Assembly: GCA_030280995.1 (NCBI GenBank)
Contig: JASXTE010000002.1
Location: 27,129,683 to 27,193,682 of the forward strand
Source of the DNA: Hemileia vastatrix
Taxonomy: Eukaryota; Basidiomycota; Pucciniomycetes; Pucciniales; Zaghouaniaceae
Length of the DNA: 64,000 nucleotides
Direction of reading: 5' to 3'
In this document: positions 55,164-64,000 of the stretch, piece by piece
Layout of the letters: the number at the start of each line of letters is the position of its first letter
How positions within the stretch are numbered: the first letter of the stretch is position 1
Program-made: the position numbers and the translations under genes
Notes under the pieces: generated by a model
Database searches by the model: none
Told to the model about the DNA's origin: nothing
The model's input: the letters and a program-made list of their open reading frames with translations, nothing else

Positions 55164-56301
55164 TGTCAGCCAGGCTATTCCAGGAGTCCAGTAAATGATA
55201 TGTAACTTATAAAACCTGAAAGAGTGGGTAAGAATTGTATTTAATGAATATAAATTATTATTTTATTGCATAATAAAATTATATAAGTATTTTATTATAT
55301 ACAAGTGTTATATTAATTTTATTGGTTATATAAATTTTTATATACATTTAAATTAAACATAATATAATATATTCTACAAATAATGGCGCATTTTTATGTT
55401 ACTTAATAATTATAAATTTATATTTAATTAATTGAAAAAACATATATTATAATTATAAGCGTAAAATTGACTTATAATATATTTAAATTAATTATTTAAA
55501 TTTATATATTAAATAACACCTTTCATATAATACTAAACAATAATTAATGACGCTTCTTTTGACCCTTAAATTATGTCAGGAAAAATCAATTAAGTAATTT
55601 ATACTAAATTGAGATTAATTACATGTTTTGTTGCGTAAAAGTATTTTTTTGTTTCACTTAAAATATCCTTAAATCAGACTGTACCATCTTTTTGGAATTA
55701 TTTTTCTCATAGTTCCTATGTTCCAATCTTGTTTAGTTATTCACTATTTTTACTTACCGATTTGGGAATTAATGGCGGGAAAATTGGATTCTTAATTGGG
55801 GTTTTAATTATTTGTTTCATGTTTTTCTCTACATTGTTATGTTTCATTTACTCTTTGATATATTTGTTTTATTCTATTCTAACTATTGTATTTACAAACA
55901 TAGTGGCGCTTCAGAGGACCCATTGCCTATAAAAGGGCCTTGGATAATCCCCTGTAGCATCATCACTTATTATACACTCCACAAATTAAATACTATTTTA
56001 CTACGTTTATATTTTTTTATTAGTAATACAATTCTAATTAAAATTCTATATAACAATTTAAAGGTTGCTTTAAGTCTGATAGTAATTAAAAGTGTTTGCC
56101 GCGCAGAACCCTTACATTAAATAGTATTATTATTAATAAATTCTAAGTTTTTGTCATCTCTCAAAGTTGCTCACCGTTGTTTCCCTCTTAAATAAATTAA
56201 ATATTTTATTGTAATTTATTTCTTTATTTTTCCCTTGTCCTCCTCCTTCTCTCCTCCTTTTCTCCTCTTTTTCTTACCTTCTTCTAGACGACTGACCGAC
56301 A
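55164..56301 (+). repeat. 3' LTR of element E
   Basis: 1,138 bp, near-identical to 47,201-48,337. Differences noted: C/T near 55,596, T/C and C/A near 55,634-55,638, one extra T near 56,014 and T/C near 56,257. It is followed by ACTTC. Confidence 0.95.
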
Positions 56302-56306
56302 ACTTC

Positions 56307-57560
56307 ATTGAGTCAGAGATTAGGAAAACACATTTCTATCTTTTATAGATTTAGCTCTGTGTGTTTTTAATGTATTCTAGAAGAAAAATTTAATAATTTT
56401 GATGGCTCAGTATGTTTTTTAGAGAAATTAATTTTATTTTTAATAATCATATGGCATAATCAGAAAATGGAAAACTAAATCAAAGTAAGAATCAGGCCAT
56501 ATGGCTTAAACCTAAAAATTAAAGCTTCAAATATTGGTTTAAATGGATTTTTAATAAAAAGAGCCACTGATTTTATTTAATATTTTTTCCACAAAAAATT
56601 ATTAAAATCATCAGATAGTTTAAAAGTAATTGTGAAATAAATGATATGATTTTCAGTATATCTAATGATCAAGTGCAATTCAAAATAACATTAAACTGTG
56701 TTTTACAAAAAATACATTCAATTGATCAGATTCTTAAGCTCCCCTTGTTTGAATTCATATTAATTTTCCATTGAACTTTCAATATTACTTCAGCACCAAA
56801 TCATTCATCCATGTTTAAGGGTTCATGATGAGCTCAAAGTAAAGTTCAGTACCAGCTCATTATAAGTTCAGTCTGAGTTACATCTGACTTCAAGTTGAGG
56901 ACTTTCTGGCAACTCTTCCCCAAATATTGCATGGTGTGATACATTTAATAGCAGAGAAGACCTAGATACAATATATATACCTGTGTTGTTTGTAATCTTC
57001 TTCATCATATTGTCTTCTCTTTACTTACATGTTATCTTCCATCTTACAATTGACGAGCAGGTGTGTAGAATTATATAGATGTGTTTATACTATTATTAAT
57101 GTCTATATATTTAGGTTAGCACATCGCATCAGTAGCTAAAGGTCTCCATCTCACTGTTAAAGATAAGAAGTACTTAGGCTTTGACAAAGATTTAATTCTA
57201 ATACCCCTGCCTCACTACCACCTCCCTACCCTCAGAAACTCCAGCCAGGCTTCAAAGCTTCCTGGCTAGGGTACCTTAAGCCCCCCCCTACCTCACCACC
57301 ACCAAAAAAGAGCATTGGTAGCATGTTAGAGCAACACCATAAATGCTTGGCCTTTTTGTCAAAGTTTTTTACTACTTTTTTGCATGGCTCAGCATTATTT
57401 TGGCCTTAAAAGGGGGTCGTAGGCTTTTTAGGGTGATACACTTGACAAAAAAAAAGCCACACCAGTACAAAAAGTGCCCAAAAAATGAAAAATTTAAGGT
57501 CATTTATTTTAAATTATGTGAGTTTTTTTTAATTTTTAAATAATTTTTTTGAGGTTTTTT
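56307..57560. other. Intergenic DNA with a decayed MITE
   Basis: No gene. The segment 56,811-56,938 (AGTTCAGTCTGAGTTACATC... AAATATTGCATGGTGTG) matches the right half of the MITE at 46,274-46,523. AGCCAGG...CCTGGCT at about 57,252-57,278 forms a 7-bp stem. The rest is AT-rich and unassigned. Confidence 0.5.
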
Positions 57561-59093
57561 TGACCAGTATATCCACCGACATATGGAATGTTTGGGTGGT
57601 GTTTAGAATAAACGTCGTCGACTTTCTTGTGTTGTAAGATACAGTGTCAAACACGTAAAAATTGAGACAAAAATGATAATTTTCGAAAATTTATTCACAG
57701 CCCAAAAGATGAGCTGCAGGTTTTTTTTTTGATATCTACCATTCATTTTGTGGCAATTGCGTTGTTCGCCGCTCTTCACCATCTGGGACAAAAGTGAAGT
57801 CAACCTAATTGTCATAAAATTAACTGATTTTGTCAAAGAATGCTGCAGCTCAACTTTTGGGTTGCCAATACATTTTCTAAAATTATAATTTTTATCTCAA
57901 CGTTTACGGGTTTGACTGCATCTTACCTCCGACTCGATGATATCAAAAACTATCTGATAAAACATGAGAATGTAAGATTAAGAATTTGAAGTTGTTAAAT
58001 TTATTCTGTGTACTAGTCAAAATCGTTAAACTGGTACGACTGTTTGGAGCTAACCAATTCATTCTAGCAATAGTAAATTTTGGTCAGTAACCAAATGCGC
58101 ACAAAAAAGAAAAAATCAATCCCTGATGCTTGTTTGTGGGAACAAAAGTTTCCATAAATTGACATATTTTATTGCTCGAAAAAAGCCCTTACTACATTCA
58201 GTGTTTGTAAACCCAGTAAGATATATGTGTAGCTATATTAGCAATGGTTGGTGCAGTTTTTCAAAAGAACTTAATCCCTTTTGACAGAAACATTGTCATT
58301 TTGACAGTGAAACTTGCAAATTTTGGTGTATATAGTATAACGGTACTGCCAAATGTCAATGTTTCTGTCAAAAGGGTTTAAGTTCTTTCGAAAAACTGCA
58401 CCAACCATTGCTAATATAGCTACACATATATCTTACTGGGTTTACAAACACTGAATGTAGTAAGGGCTTTTTTCGAGCAATAAAATATGTCAATTTATGG
58501 AAACTTTTGTTCCCACAAACAAGCATCAGGGATTGATTTTTTCTTTTTTGTGCGCATTTGGTTACTGACCAAAATTTACTATTGCTAGAATGAATTGGTT
58601 AGCTCCAAACAGTCGTACCAGTTTAACGATTTTGACTAGTACACAGAATAAATTTAACAACTTCAAATTCTTAATCTTACATTATCATGTTTTATCAGAT
58701 AGTTTTTGATATCATCGAGTCGGAGGTAAGATGCAGTCAAACCCGTAAACGTTGAGATAAAAATTATAATTTTAGAAAATGTATTGGCAACCCAAAAGTT
58801 GAGCTGCAGCATTCTTTGACAAAACCAGTTAATTTTATGACAATTAGGTTGACTTCACTTTTGTCCCAGATGGTGAAGAGCGGCGAACAACGCAATTGCC
58901 ACAAAATGAATGGTAGATATCAAAAAAAAAAAACCTGCAGCTCATCTTTTGGGCTGTGAATAAATTTTCGAAAATTATCATTTTTGTCTCAATTTTTACG
59001 TGTTTGACACTGTATCTTACAACACAAGAAAGTCGACGACGTTTATTCTAAACACCACCCAAGCGTTACATATGTCGGTTGATATTTTGGTCA
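57561..59093. mobile_element. 1.5-kb near-perfect palindrome (foldback element)
   Basis: The left arm is 57,561-58,301 and the right arm 58,351-59,093, separated by 49 bp. The arms are reverse complements with few mismatches. Both outer ends read TGACCA...ATATCMACCGACATATG when read inward. No open frame of note lies in either arm. It resembles giant foldback or TIR-only DNA elements. The inner ends contain GGTTGGTGCAGTTTTTC, shared with the small MITE at 61,334. Confidence 0.85.
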
Positions 59094-59577
59094 TTTTTCA
59101 TCTTTTTTGGTGAAAAATGATGCAAATTGCAACCGACTGGTGAAACATCCATATGACGTGTAATATAAAACTTTGTCGAATTTTTTGTGGTGTTAATGAG
59201 ACAAAAAATTAATCCAGGTAAGAAAAAACTTATGTAGTATATTATTTGAGATATCCATTCCGTAATTCTTCCACGTGTCAATTCCAAGGGTTATAACAAA
59301 TACAAAAATTATTACAAAGCCTTTTATAAATTTTATATTTTATCAAAGTGCATCCACGATCACATTTATAACATGGCAGCTTCAACCGCTGGGTTTTAGT
59401 TCACTTGACCTGCATTTTTTTTTTTTCGATATTGACATCTAAAAGACATTTAGATGGCGAGATAGTATTTCCTCATCGTAAACTACGTGCTACAGAAGCA
59501 GGATATCCGGGAGATATAAAAAATATTAAAAACACACAGTAAACTCAAATTCCTCTTAGATAAAGAGGTTTCGTGGG

Positions 59578-59721
59578 ATGGCTAGCTGCTGTGTAAGCAG
59601 ATTGTGCTTGATCAAAATAAAAGAGCTCCTGCGTGCTTCCCAAACTTCAAAAATAATCATTATCGTTGAGCTAGGAATTGTTTTATTTTCATACTGTGGG
59701 TCGATAAAGTCAGGTATTTGA
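59578..59721 (+). CDS. Possible 47-residue membrane peptide
   Basis: ATG at 59,578, TGA at 59,719. It has a Cys-rich start (MASCCVSRLCLIKIK) and a hydrophobic stretch (IIIIVELGIVLFSYC). It lies about 105 bp upstream of the secreted-protein gene in the same orientation, so it could be part of that gene's 5' untranslated region. It may be chance; nothing else supports it. Confidence 0.2.
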   Translation: MASCCVSRLCLIKIKELLRASQTSKIIIIVELGIVLFSYCGSIKSGI

Positions 59722-59826
59722 GTGTAATATTTAACATAGATCTCTTTGCTGATTTATTATTGTTTTTGAATGAATTTATTTTAATCTTGGGGGCCGCTAA
59801 AAAAATCAACAAGTAACAAGAGAAAA

Positions 59827-60258
59827 ATGTTGTTTAAGATTCCAGTATTTTTGGTGTTTTTATGCCTCTTGTTGATGATTAATGGGCAACGCAAAAAGAA
59901 TCAGTGTCCCGATGCTATTACGTGCTGCAAGTCCCTCGCTTCTCGTAACCCAATTGATTCAACTTGCAACCGCAAATTTTCGGATGAATGTGATAAAAAC
60001 TGCAAATCAAAAACTCTCACTAGTCGTAACGAAGAAATCGTTTCGAATTTAGAAAAACGCGCTGACAAGGATGATGAGGCAAGAAGAAAAAAGATGATGG
60101 AATGTTTTACGACATGTCGAAAAATAAAACTTCCCAACTGTCCAAAAAATAGCATCTCTATTGCGGAACAAACGGCTAAAGCGGCTTGTATGGCGGTTTG
60201 TGAGAGTGCGTGGAGGAAGAAAGACAAGCCAGATCAGGAGGGAAAATGTGATAAATGA
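59827..60258 (+). CDS. Small cysteine-rich secreted protein
   Basis: 143 residues, single exon. Residues 1-20 are a signal peptide (Lys then a Leu/Phe/Val core ending MING). The mature part has 12 cysteines: 27, 33, 34, 47, 55, 59, 93, 97, 105, 121, 125 and 141. Six of them form three CX3C pairs (55-59, 93-97, 121-125), with a long charged helix-like stretch (about 65-92). It is strongly basic and hydrophilic, with no membrane segment after the signal. The start has an A-rich context (GAGAAAAATG). It is the only frame here that looks like a host gene. Small secreted cysteine-rich proteins of fungi include candidate effectors, but no known family was recognised, so the role is open. Confidence 0.8.
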   Translation: MLFKIPVFLVFLCLLLMINGQRKKNQCPDAITCCKSLASRNPIDSTCNRKFSDECDKNCKSKTLTSRNEEIVSNLEKRADKDDEARRKKMMECFTTCRKIKLPNCPKNSISIAEQTAKAACMAVCESAWRKKDKPDQEGKCDK

Positions 60259-60599
60259 TTCTATTTGAAATCATTGAAGTCAGGCGTAAGTTTGCAAAAT
60301 TTTATATTCCATGATGGTGAATTCTGGCCAAATATTTCTTTTTATGAAATAGTATTTAACTAATATTTGAAAATAGTTTTTCAATAGCCATGACAAATCC
60401 GCTCAAAATGAAAGACTTTTAGGGAGTGGATCTTTTTTAAATAGTGCTTGACACAAATGGTTCTCGTATTGGTGATGATAAGCCAGGTATTGAAAAAAGG
60501 AAAAAAGGGCTTTATTTTTATCTTGACTTATGATACATTGATTGGCTTTTTTTTAAAAAAATAACAAAACTTACATGTATGGTTATTTTAAACTAATGT
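60259..60599. other. Downstream intergenic DNA
   Basis: AT-rich 3' flank of the secreted-protein gene. No repeat or gene recognised. Confidence 0.4.
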
Positions 60600-60814
60600 A
60601 AGAGGCTTGCTTTTGTAATGTGATAGTCCAATGTTGCAAATTATGGATGAAATCCTTGATTTTCACCATTTGCAGTGGCAAATCAGTGCGAAAGGCTTGC
60701 TTTTGGAGTATAAGAGTTCAATAATGCAAATTATGGATGAAATCCATATTTTGCACCATTGGAAGTTGTAAATTAATGTGGGATGCTTGCTTTTGTAATT
60801 TAAGAGTCACTGCC
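60600..60814 (+). repeat. About 90-bp tandem repeat, 2.3 units
   Basis: GGCTTGCTTTTG begins units at about 60,604 and 60,693, with a partial unit (TGCTTGCTTTTG) at 60,783. Each full unit contains TGCAAATTATGGATGAAATC. Units differ at several positions. The LINE fragment inserted into the partial third unit. Confidence 0.7.
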
Positions 60815-61271
60815 TAGAGCGCTAGCCACAGCGTTTGTACAGTGTAGATCCGGCCGTTCCCCCCTCAAACGCTACCTTCATAGATTTAAAGCTTCCTCTT
60901 CTCCCACTTGTCCCCTTTGCACTCTTCCGTCAAATGACACTCCTGAACATGTCCTTCTTTTCTGTCCCTCACATTTAAACCAACATCGTGCTATGATAAA
61001 AGCCGCGCAACAACATATAATTCCTTTTACTACCTCTACCCTCCACTCACCCTCTCCTATCACACCTTTAGTAGCCAAATTTCTAGTTACTTCAGGCAGA
61101 TTCCCCAACAACCTTCCCCTCTCACAATAGTGCCCTATCTTGATTCTAGTTTTGTTGCCCATCTCATCCATAAAGTGTCCCTTAACCCTTTGTAAATACA
61201 AATAGTAGCTAACCCTTCTTCATTCCCCAAGCTGGGTGAGATTGTATGAAATAAAAATAAAAAATAAAAAA
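60815..61271 (+). mobile_element. 5'-truncated LINE with 13-bp target duplication
   Basis: Flanked by AAGAGTCACTGCC at 60,802-60,814 and 61,272-61,284. The open frame 60,816-61,130 (104 residues) is the C-terminal end of LINE ORF2: FVQCRSGRSPLKRYLHRF, then a CX2C...HX4C zinc segment (CPLCTLPSNDTPEHVLLFC). It ends in an A-rich tail of AAATA units (61,250-61,271). Truncation at the 5' end and a long duplication are typical of target-primed reverse transcription. Confidence 0.85.
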
Positions 61272-61333
61272 AAGAGTCACTGCCATCAAACTTTTCAGGG
61301 GTAGGAAGATTGGCAAAATTCACTGCCGCAGTA

Positions 61334-61534
61334 CATACAGCCATATTCGAAACGGTTGGTGCAGTTTTACTTAAAAATTCAAAACTTTTGGTCAGCTCAA
61401 TTGATATTTGACAGCAAACTTAGCCTCCCTTCACCAAAAATTTGCCAGCTTCTCTGTCAAATGTCAAGCATTCTGTCTATATGTTTTGATTCTTTTTGCA
61501 AAACTGCACCAGCCGTTTCGAATTTGGCTGTATG
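61334..61534. mobile_element. 201-bp MITE, TA-flanked
   Basis: The ends CATACAGCC...GGCTGTATG are inverted repeats continuing inward for about 34 bp (ATTCGAAACGG, GGTGCAGTTTT). TA lies on both sides (61,332-61,333 and 61,535-61,536), as in Tc1/mariner-type derivatives. No coding capacity. Confidence 0.75.
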
Positions 61535-61668
61535 TAATTTAAACCTAGCTCAAGTGTAAGAACTGTTAGGTCATACTCAACTGTGCCGCAGCAACCCTAA
61601 GTTGTGTATATAGTTACAAGCATAATATAGTACGCGAGAGAGAAAAGAAATAAGATCAACAATAACTA

Positions 61669-61843
61669 CAGCTATTTGGGAAAACCTTGCTCAGTGGTCG
61701 ACTATTTAATAGTGAATACTGGTAGAATAATTATCGAACATTGACATTTTTTTGCCCCTCATCCCCCGCCAAAAGCGGTTTAAACTCATGTTTTTGGCGG
61801 GGAGTGGAAAGCAAAAACACAGCAAGCTATTCCCAAATAGCTG
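61669..61843. mobile_element. 175-bp MITE, TA-flanked
   Basis: CAGCTATTTGGGAA and its reverse complement TTCCCAAATAGCTG form the ends, with TA on both sides (61,667-61,668 and 61,844-61,845). An inner stem CCCCGCCAAAA/TTTTGGCGGGG lies at about 61,767-61,803. It differs in sequence from 61,334-61,534. Confidence 0.7.
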
Positions 61844-61920
61844 TATCATCTAAATCATTCAGATATCTGTTCCAATAAGAACAGCTACCCTCATTTCATT
61901 AAGCCCCCCTCGGTCGTAAC

Positions 61921-63805
61921 ATGGATTCTGACCAGAACCACGACATGCAAACTGACGCGCCCGACGCGACACTCGCGCCGCCTCCGCCTCTGCCTGCCCC
62001 CACCCCTCCAGACCCTCCCCTTCCTCTGGCCAAAGAATCCCCTCCCCTTCCCCTGTTCTCCCTCAACCCATATCCTCCCACATCTTATGCCTGCTCCCAA
62101 GCCCCCTCCATGGATATTAACATGAGCGGGTCCCCCTCTTTTTCCCCAGTCACTCCCCCACTCTCCCCACTGAAACCCCTCCCCCCCCCCCCACAATTTG
62201 ACATGTCCCATATTGTCAACAAACCCCCCACCCCTCCCCCCATCATTGTCAACACCAAGTACCCAGCCCTTAAGAAAAGGTGCTATTCCTCCCACTCCCT
62301 ACGCCACCCCCTCTCCAACTCATCCATGGACGAAGCAAGAGCAGCCCACCCTGAACTCTTCTGCTCTCCCAGTGGCTCCCAAGTGCCCATGTCTAAGGGA
62401 AGCACCACCCCCACTCCTTCACCACGTGTCCAACCCATTCCCCTCCCCTCTCTGCCCCACCCCTGCTGCAAAGGACTGCTCCATGAATGCCTCTGTACAC
62501 AACCCGGCCAACCCCTTCTCCAGTCCAGGCTTTGCTGCTATCCCGCCAGTGGCTCTGCCCACTAGCATTGACCCCAACTCTCCAGCCACCCGTATCGTTT
62601 GTTTAGTAGGACTGGAACGTGACAATGACCCCTCTTCCCTGGTCTCTTGCCTCAAAAATCTGTTAGGCACCATTAGAGACCCTCCCAGGAAAGGTACTCA
62701 AATCACCATTCACACGTCCACTATGAGTGATATCCGCGCCTTGGCTATGGCACTATCCCCTCTCATCTCCCAAGCTTCTTTTCATCAACCTCCTCCTGAA
62801 ACCCCTCCCCCTCCCCTCAAACTTTTAGATAAGAATCTAGACAATATACTATCTTGCCTTCCCTCTTCTCCCCAAATGGTAATCCCCCCATCAACCGCCC
62901 CTCATATGCCCAAACCACAGCCACTGGTGTCCCCCCCAATATTCTCAAGCCAAATCACAGCCCTCTCATCCCCCCTCCCCTCCTTCACCATCAAACAAAC
63001 AGAACCTGTCTCCCCTGTCCTGAAGGACCTCCCCAATCCTAAACTCTTAGCCTTCATTAAAAACCGCATCATCACCAAGAAGATTGTCAACCCCAACACT
63101 CACTCAGTCATTAGGGTCAGAGGCGTGATGCGCCACAAATCAAATGACTTAAAGATCATTGTTGCTTCAAAGGAAGAGCTTCTCCTACTCACCAACTCCT
63201 GGCAAGATTGGATACCTCAAGGTTTAATTTACAAGCCCCCCACCTTCCCAGTGGCTGTCCATGGCTTCCCTACTTACTTTGACCTTGAAGACAAAGCCTG
63301 TCTAAACTCTTTAATTGAAGATAACCCCAATACCCTCAAATCTTTGTATCACATTTTCTGGCTGCAATGCCCAGAAGCTAGGGCTGGGAAAAATCATTCC
63401 TCAGTTGTCTTACATTTGTACAATAAACATGATGCTGACACACTTCTCTCCTTATTTTCCCCTCACCCTTTTGCAGTGGAAGGACAAATTTGACACACAG
63501 AAGCTATCAACAGAGAGAAGAGCACTTGTTTTCAATGTTGGGGCAAGGGACATCTTTCCATTCATTGCTCCCTTCCTCCCCATTGTTCCAACTGTTCTGG
63601 CCACCACAGCACTAAGCTGTGCAAATCCCCCAAGCTTTTGGCCCCTGTATGTTTCCAATGTGTTGATGCCCTTCCACACACTCATCCTCTCAAAAACTCA
63701 CTTGCTTCCCTTCCCGACCTCTTTGAACCTTCCTCCTCCTCCACCTTTCCCTCCATTTTCCATCTTCCCCATGCTTCAACCTGTCCTCACAATAAATATT
63801 TATAA
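61921..63805 (+). pseudogene. LINE ORF1 (gag-like) with a frameshift and a nonsense codon
   Basis: It starts MDSDQNHDMQTDAP (61,921). The frame changes near a C-run at 62,181-62,194. The second frame (from 62,198) is open for 431 residues of Pro/Ser-rich sequence, followed by an RNA-binding-like segment (TRIVCLVGLERDNDP..., then VIRVRGVMRHKSNDLKIIV), to TGA at 63,491. The same frame then continues with HTEAINREKSTCFQCWGKGH and a second knuckle (CSNCSGHHSTKLC), ending TAA at 63,803. ORF1 of such LINEs binds element RNA. The TGA may be a mutation of an Arg or Trp codon. Confidence 0.8.
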
Positions 63806-64000
63806 TTGAGGCCCCTTCACAATTGCCTAATGTCTCCTTTTCCTTTACTTTGTTTCAACTCAATTGCCACAGATCTTATTACGTCTTTCACTCCCTTTTC
63901 AATGACTCCTTCACAAGCTCACTTGGCATCCTAGTTTTACAGGAGCTGCTTCTCTCCCCAGATCAATTTACTCATGTGCCAGCAAAAGGCTGGCATCTAG
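63796..64000 (+). CDS. LINE ORF2, N-terminal endonuclease, partial
   Basis: Open frame overlapping the ORF1 end by a few bases. The translation includes SFTLFQLNCHRSYYVFHSLF and LGILVLQELLLSPDQ, matching the first motifs of AP-type (EEP) LINE endonucleases: the Asn after LFQL and the Glu after LQ. No ATG at the start is evident, so initiation may be coupled to ORF1 termination. It is cut by the window end. Confidence 0.7.
   Translation, partial: MFIIEAPSQLPNVSFSFTLFQLNCHRSYYVFHSLFNDSFTSSLGILVLQELLLSPDQFTHVPAKGWHL

Larger units (their letters stand above)
47201..56301 (+). mobile_element. Young, nearly complete Ty3/gypsy chromovirus E
   Basis: 9.1 kb, flanked by ACTTC at 47,196-47,200 and 56,302-56,306. 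The LTRs (1,137 and 1,138 bp) differ at about four substitutions and one single-base indel. The leader, spliced ORF1, gag, protease, RT, RNase H, integrase and chromodomain are all present. From gag to the end a single frame is used, interrupted only by two TAG codons (50,879 and 52,076). Intron 2 found in A, C and E1 is absent. This is the reference copy for the family in the window. Confidence 0.95.
61880..64000 (+). mobile_element. Tad-like LINE, 5' half, running off the window
   Basis: A short leader, ORF1 with zinc knuckles and the start of ORF2 (endonuclease). Composition is C-rich (Pro-rich coding), in sharp contrast to the AT-rich surroundings. The 5' boundary is uncertain, between the MITE end at 61,845 and the ORF1 start. 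The window ends inside ORF2, so its completeness cannot be judged. Confidence 0.8.

Noticed and set aside
61891..62295. Gly/Arg-rich minus-strand frame
   Set aside because: Reverse complement of Pro-rich LINE ORF1; no independent support.

Overview
The window looks like a repeat-dense, AT-rich fungal chromosome segment, probably from a basidiomycete and possibly a rust-like species. Three things suggest this: chromodomain-bearing Ty3/gypsy elements; short spliceosomal introns (about 50-90 nt, GTAAGT...YAG); and a second gypsy lineage whose reverse transcriptase carries FIDDGGIKGP, which I associate with basidiomycete elements. The genus cannot be told from the sequence alone. No rRNA, tRNA, CRISPR array or bacterial-type operon was seen. 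Almost everything is transposon, mostly nested.

Layout. 1-12,022: an old plus-strand chromovirus remnant (E1) split by a minus-strand chromovirus A (1,265-9,372) and by a solo LTR (9,923-10,662). 12,024-21,873: minus-strand chromovirus B, whose 5' LTR holds a second LTR, which in turn holds a third. 21,874-30,999: decayed plus-strand chromovirus C with unlike LTRs. 31,001-45,237: LTR pieces and an unclassified insert surrounding a young 12-kb gypsy element D (32,259-44,216, minus strand). 45,238-47,195: AT-rich DNA with a MITE. 47,201-56,301: a young, nearly complete plus-strand chromovirus E flanked by the 5-bp duplication acttc. 56,307-64,000: a 1.5-kb near-perfect palindrome, a 143-residue cysteine-rich secreted protein gene (the only convincing host-type gene), a 5'-truncated LINE with a 13-bp duplication, two small TA-flanked MITEs, and the 5' half of a Tad-like LINE running off the right edge.

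The chromoviruses A, B, C, E and E1 share one plan: LTR; leader; a small spliced first ORF ending in a W-K-W-D segment and a basic tail; coiled-coil gag with a CX2CX7HXC knuckle; protease; RT; RNase H; integrase with HHCC and D-D-35-E; an AT-hook-like patch; and a C-terminal chromodomain. Intron 1 lies inside the first ORF. Intron 2 lies at the ORF1/gag junction in A, C and E1. It is missing exactly at its splice boundaries in the youngest copy, E.

The most unusual object is element D. Gag-protease and RT-RNase H form one frame broken only by a single amber codon. The integrase core is missing and only its C-terminal end remains, frameshifted. Between pol and the 3' LTR lie two antisense, intron-containing paralogous genes for zinc-binuclear-cluster-like proteins. 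The same region and part of pol carry 18 copies of a roughly 23-bp motif with a constant arm and a stem that changes in a compensatory way. I consider the antisense gene pair and the covarying hairpin family the best candidates for something undescribed.
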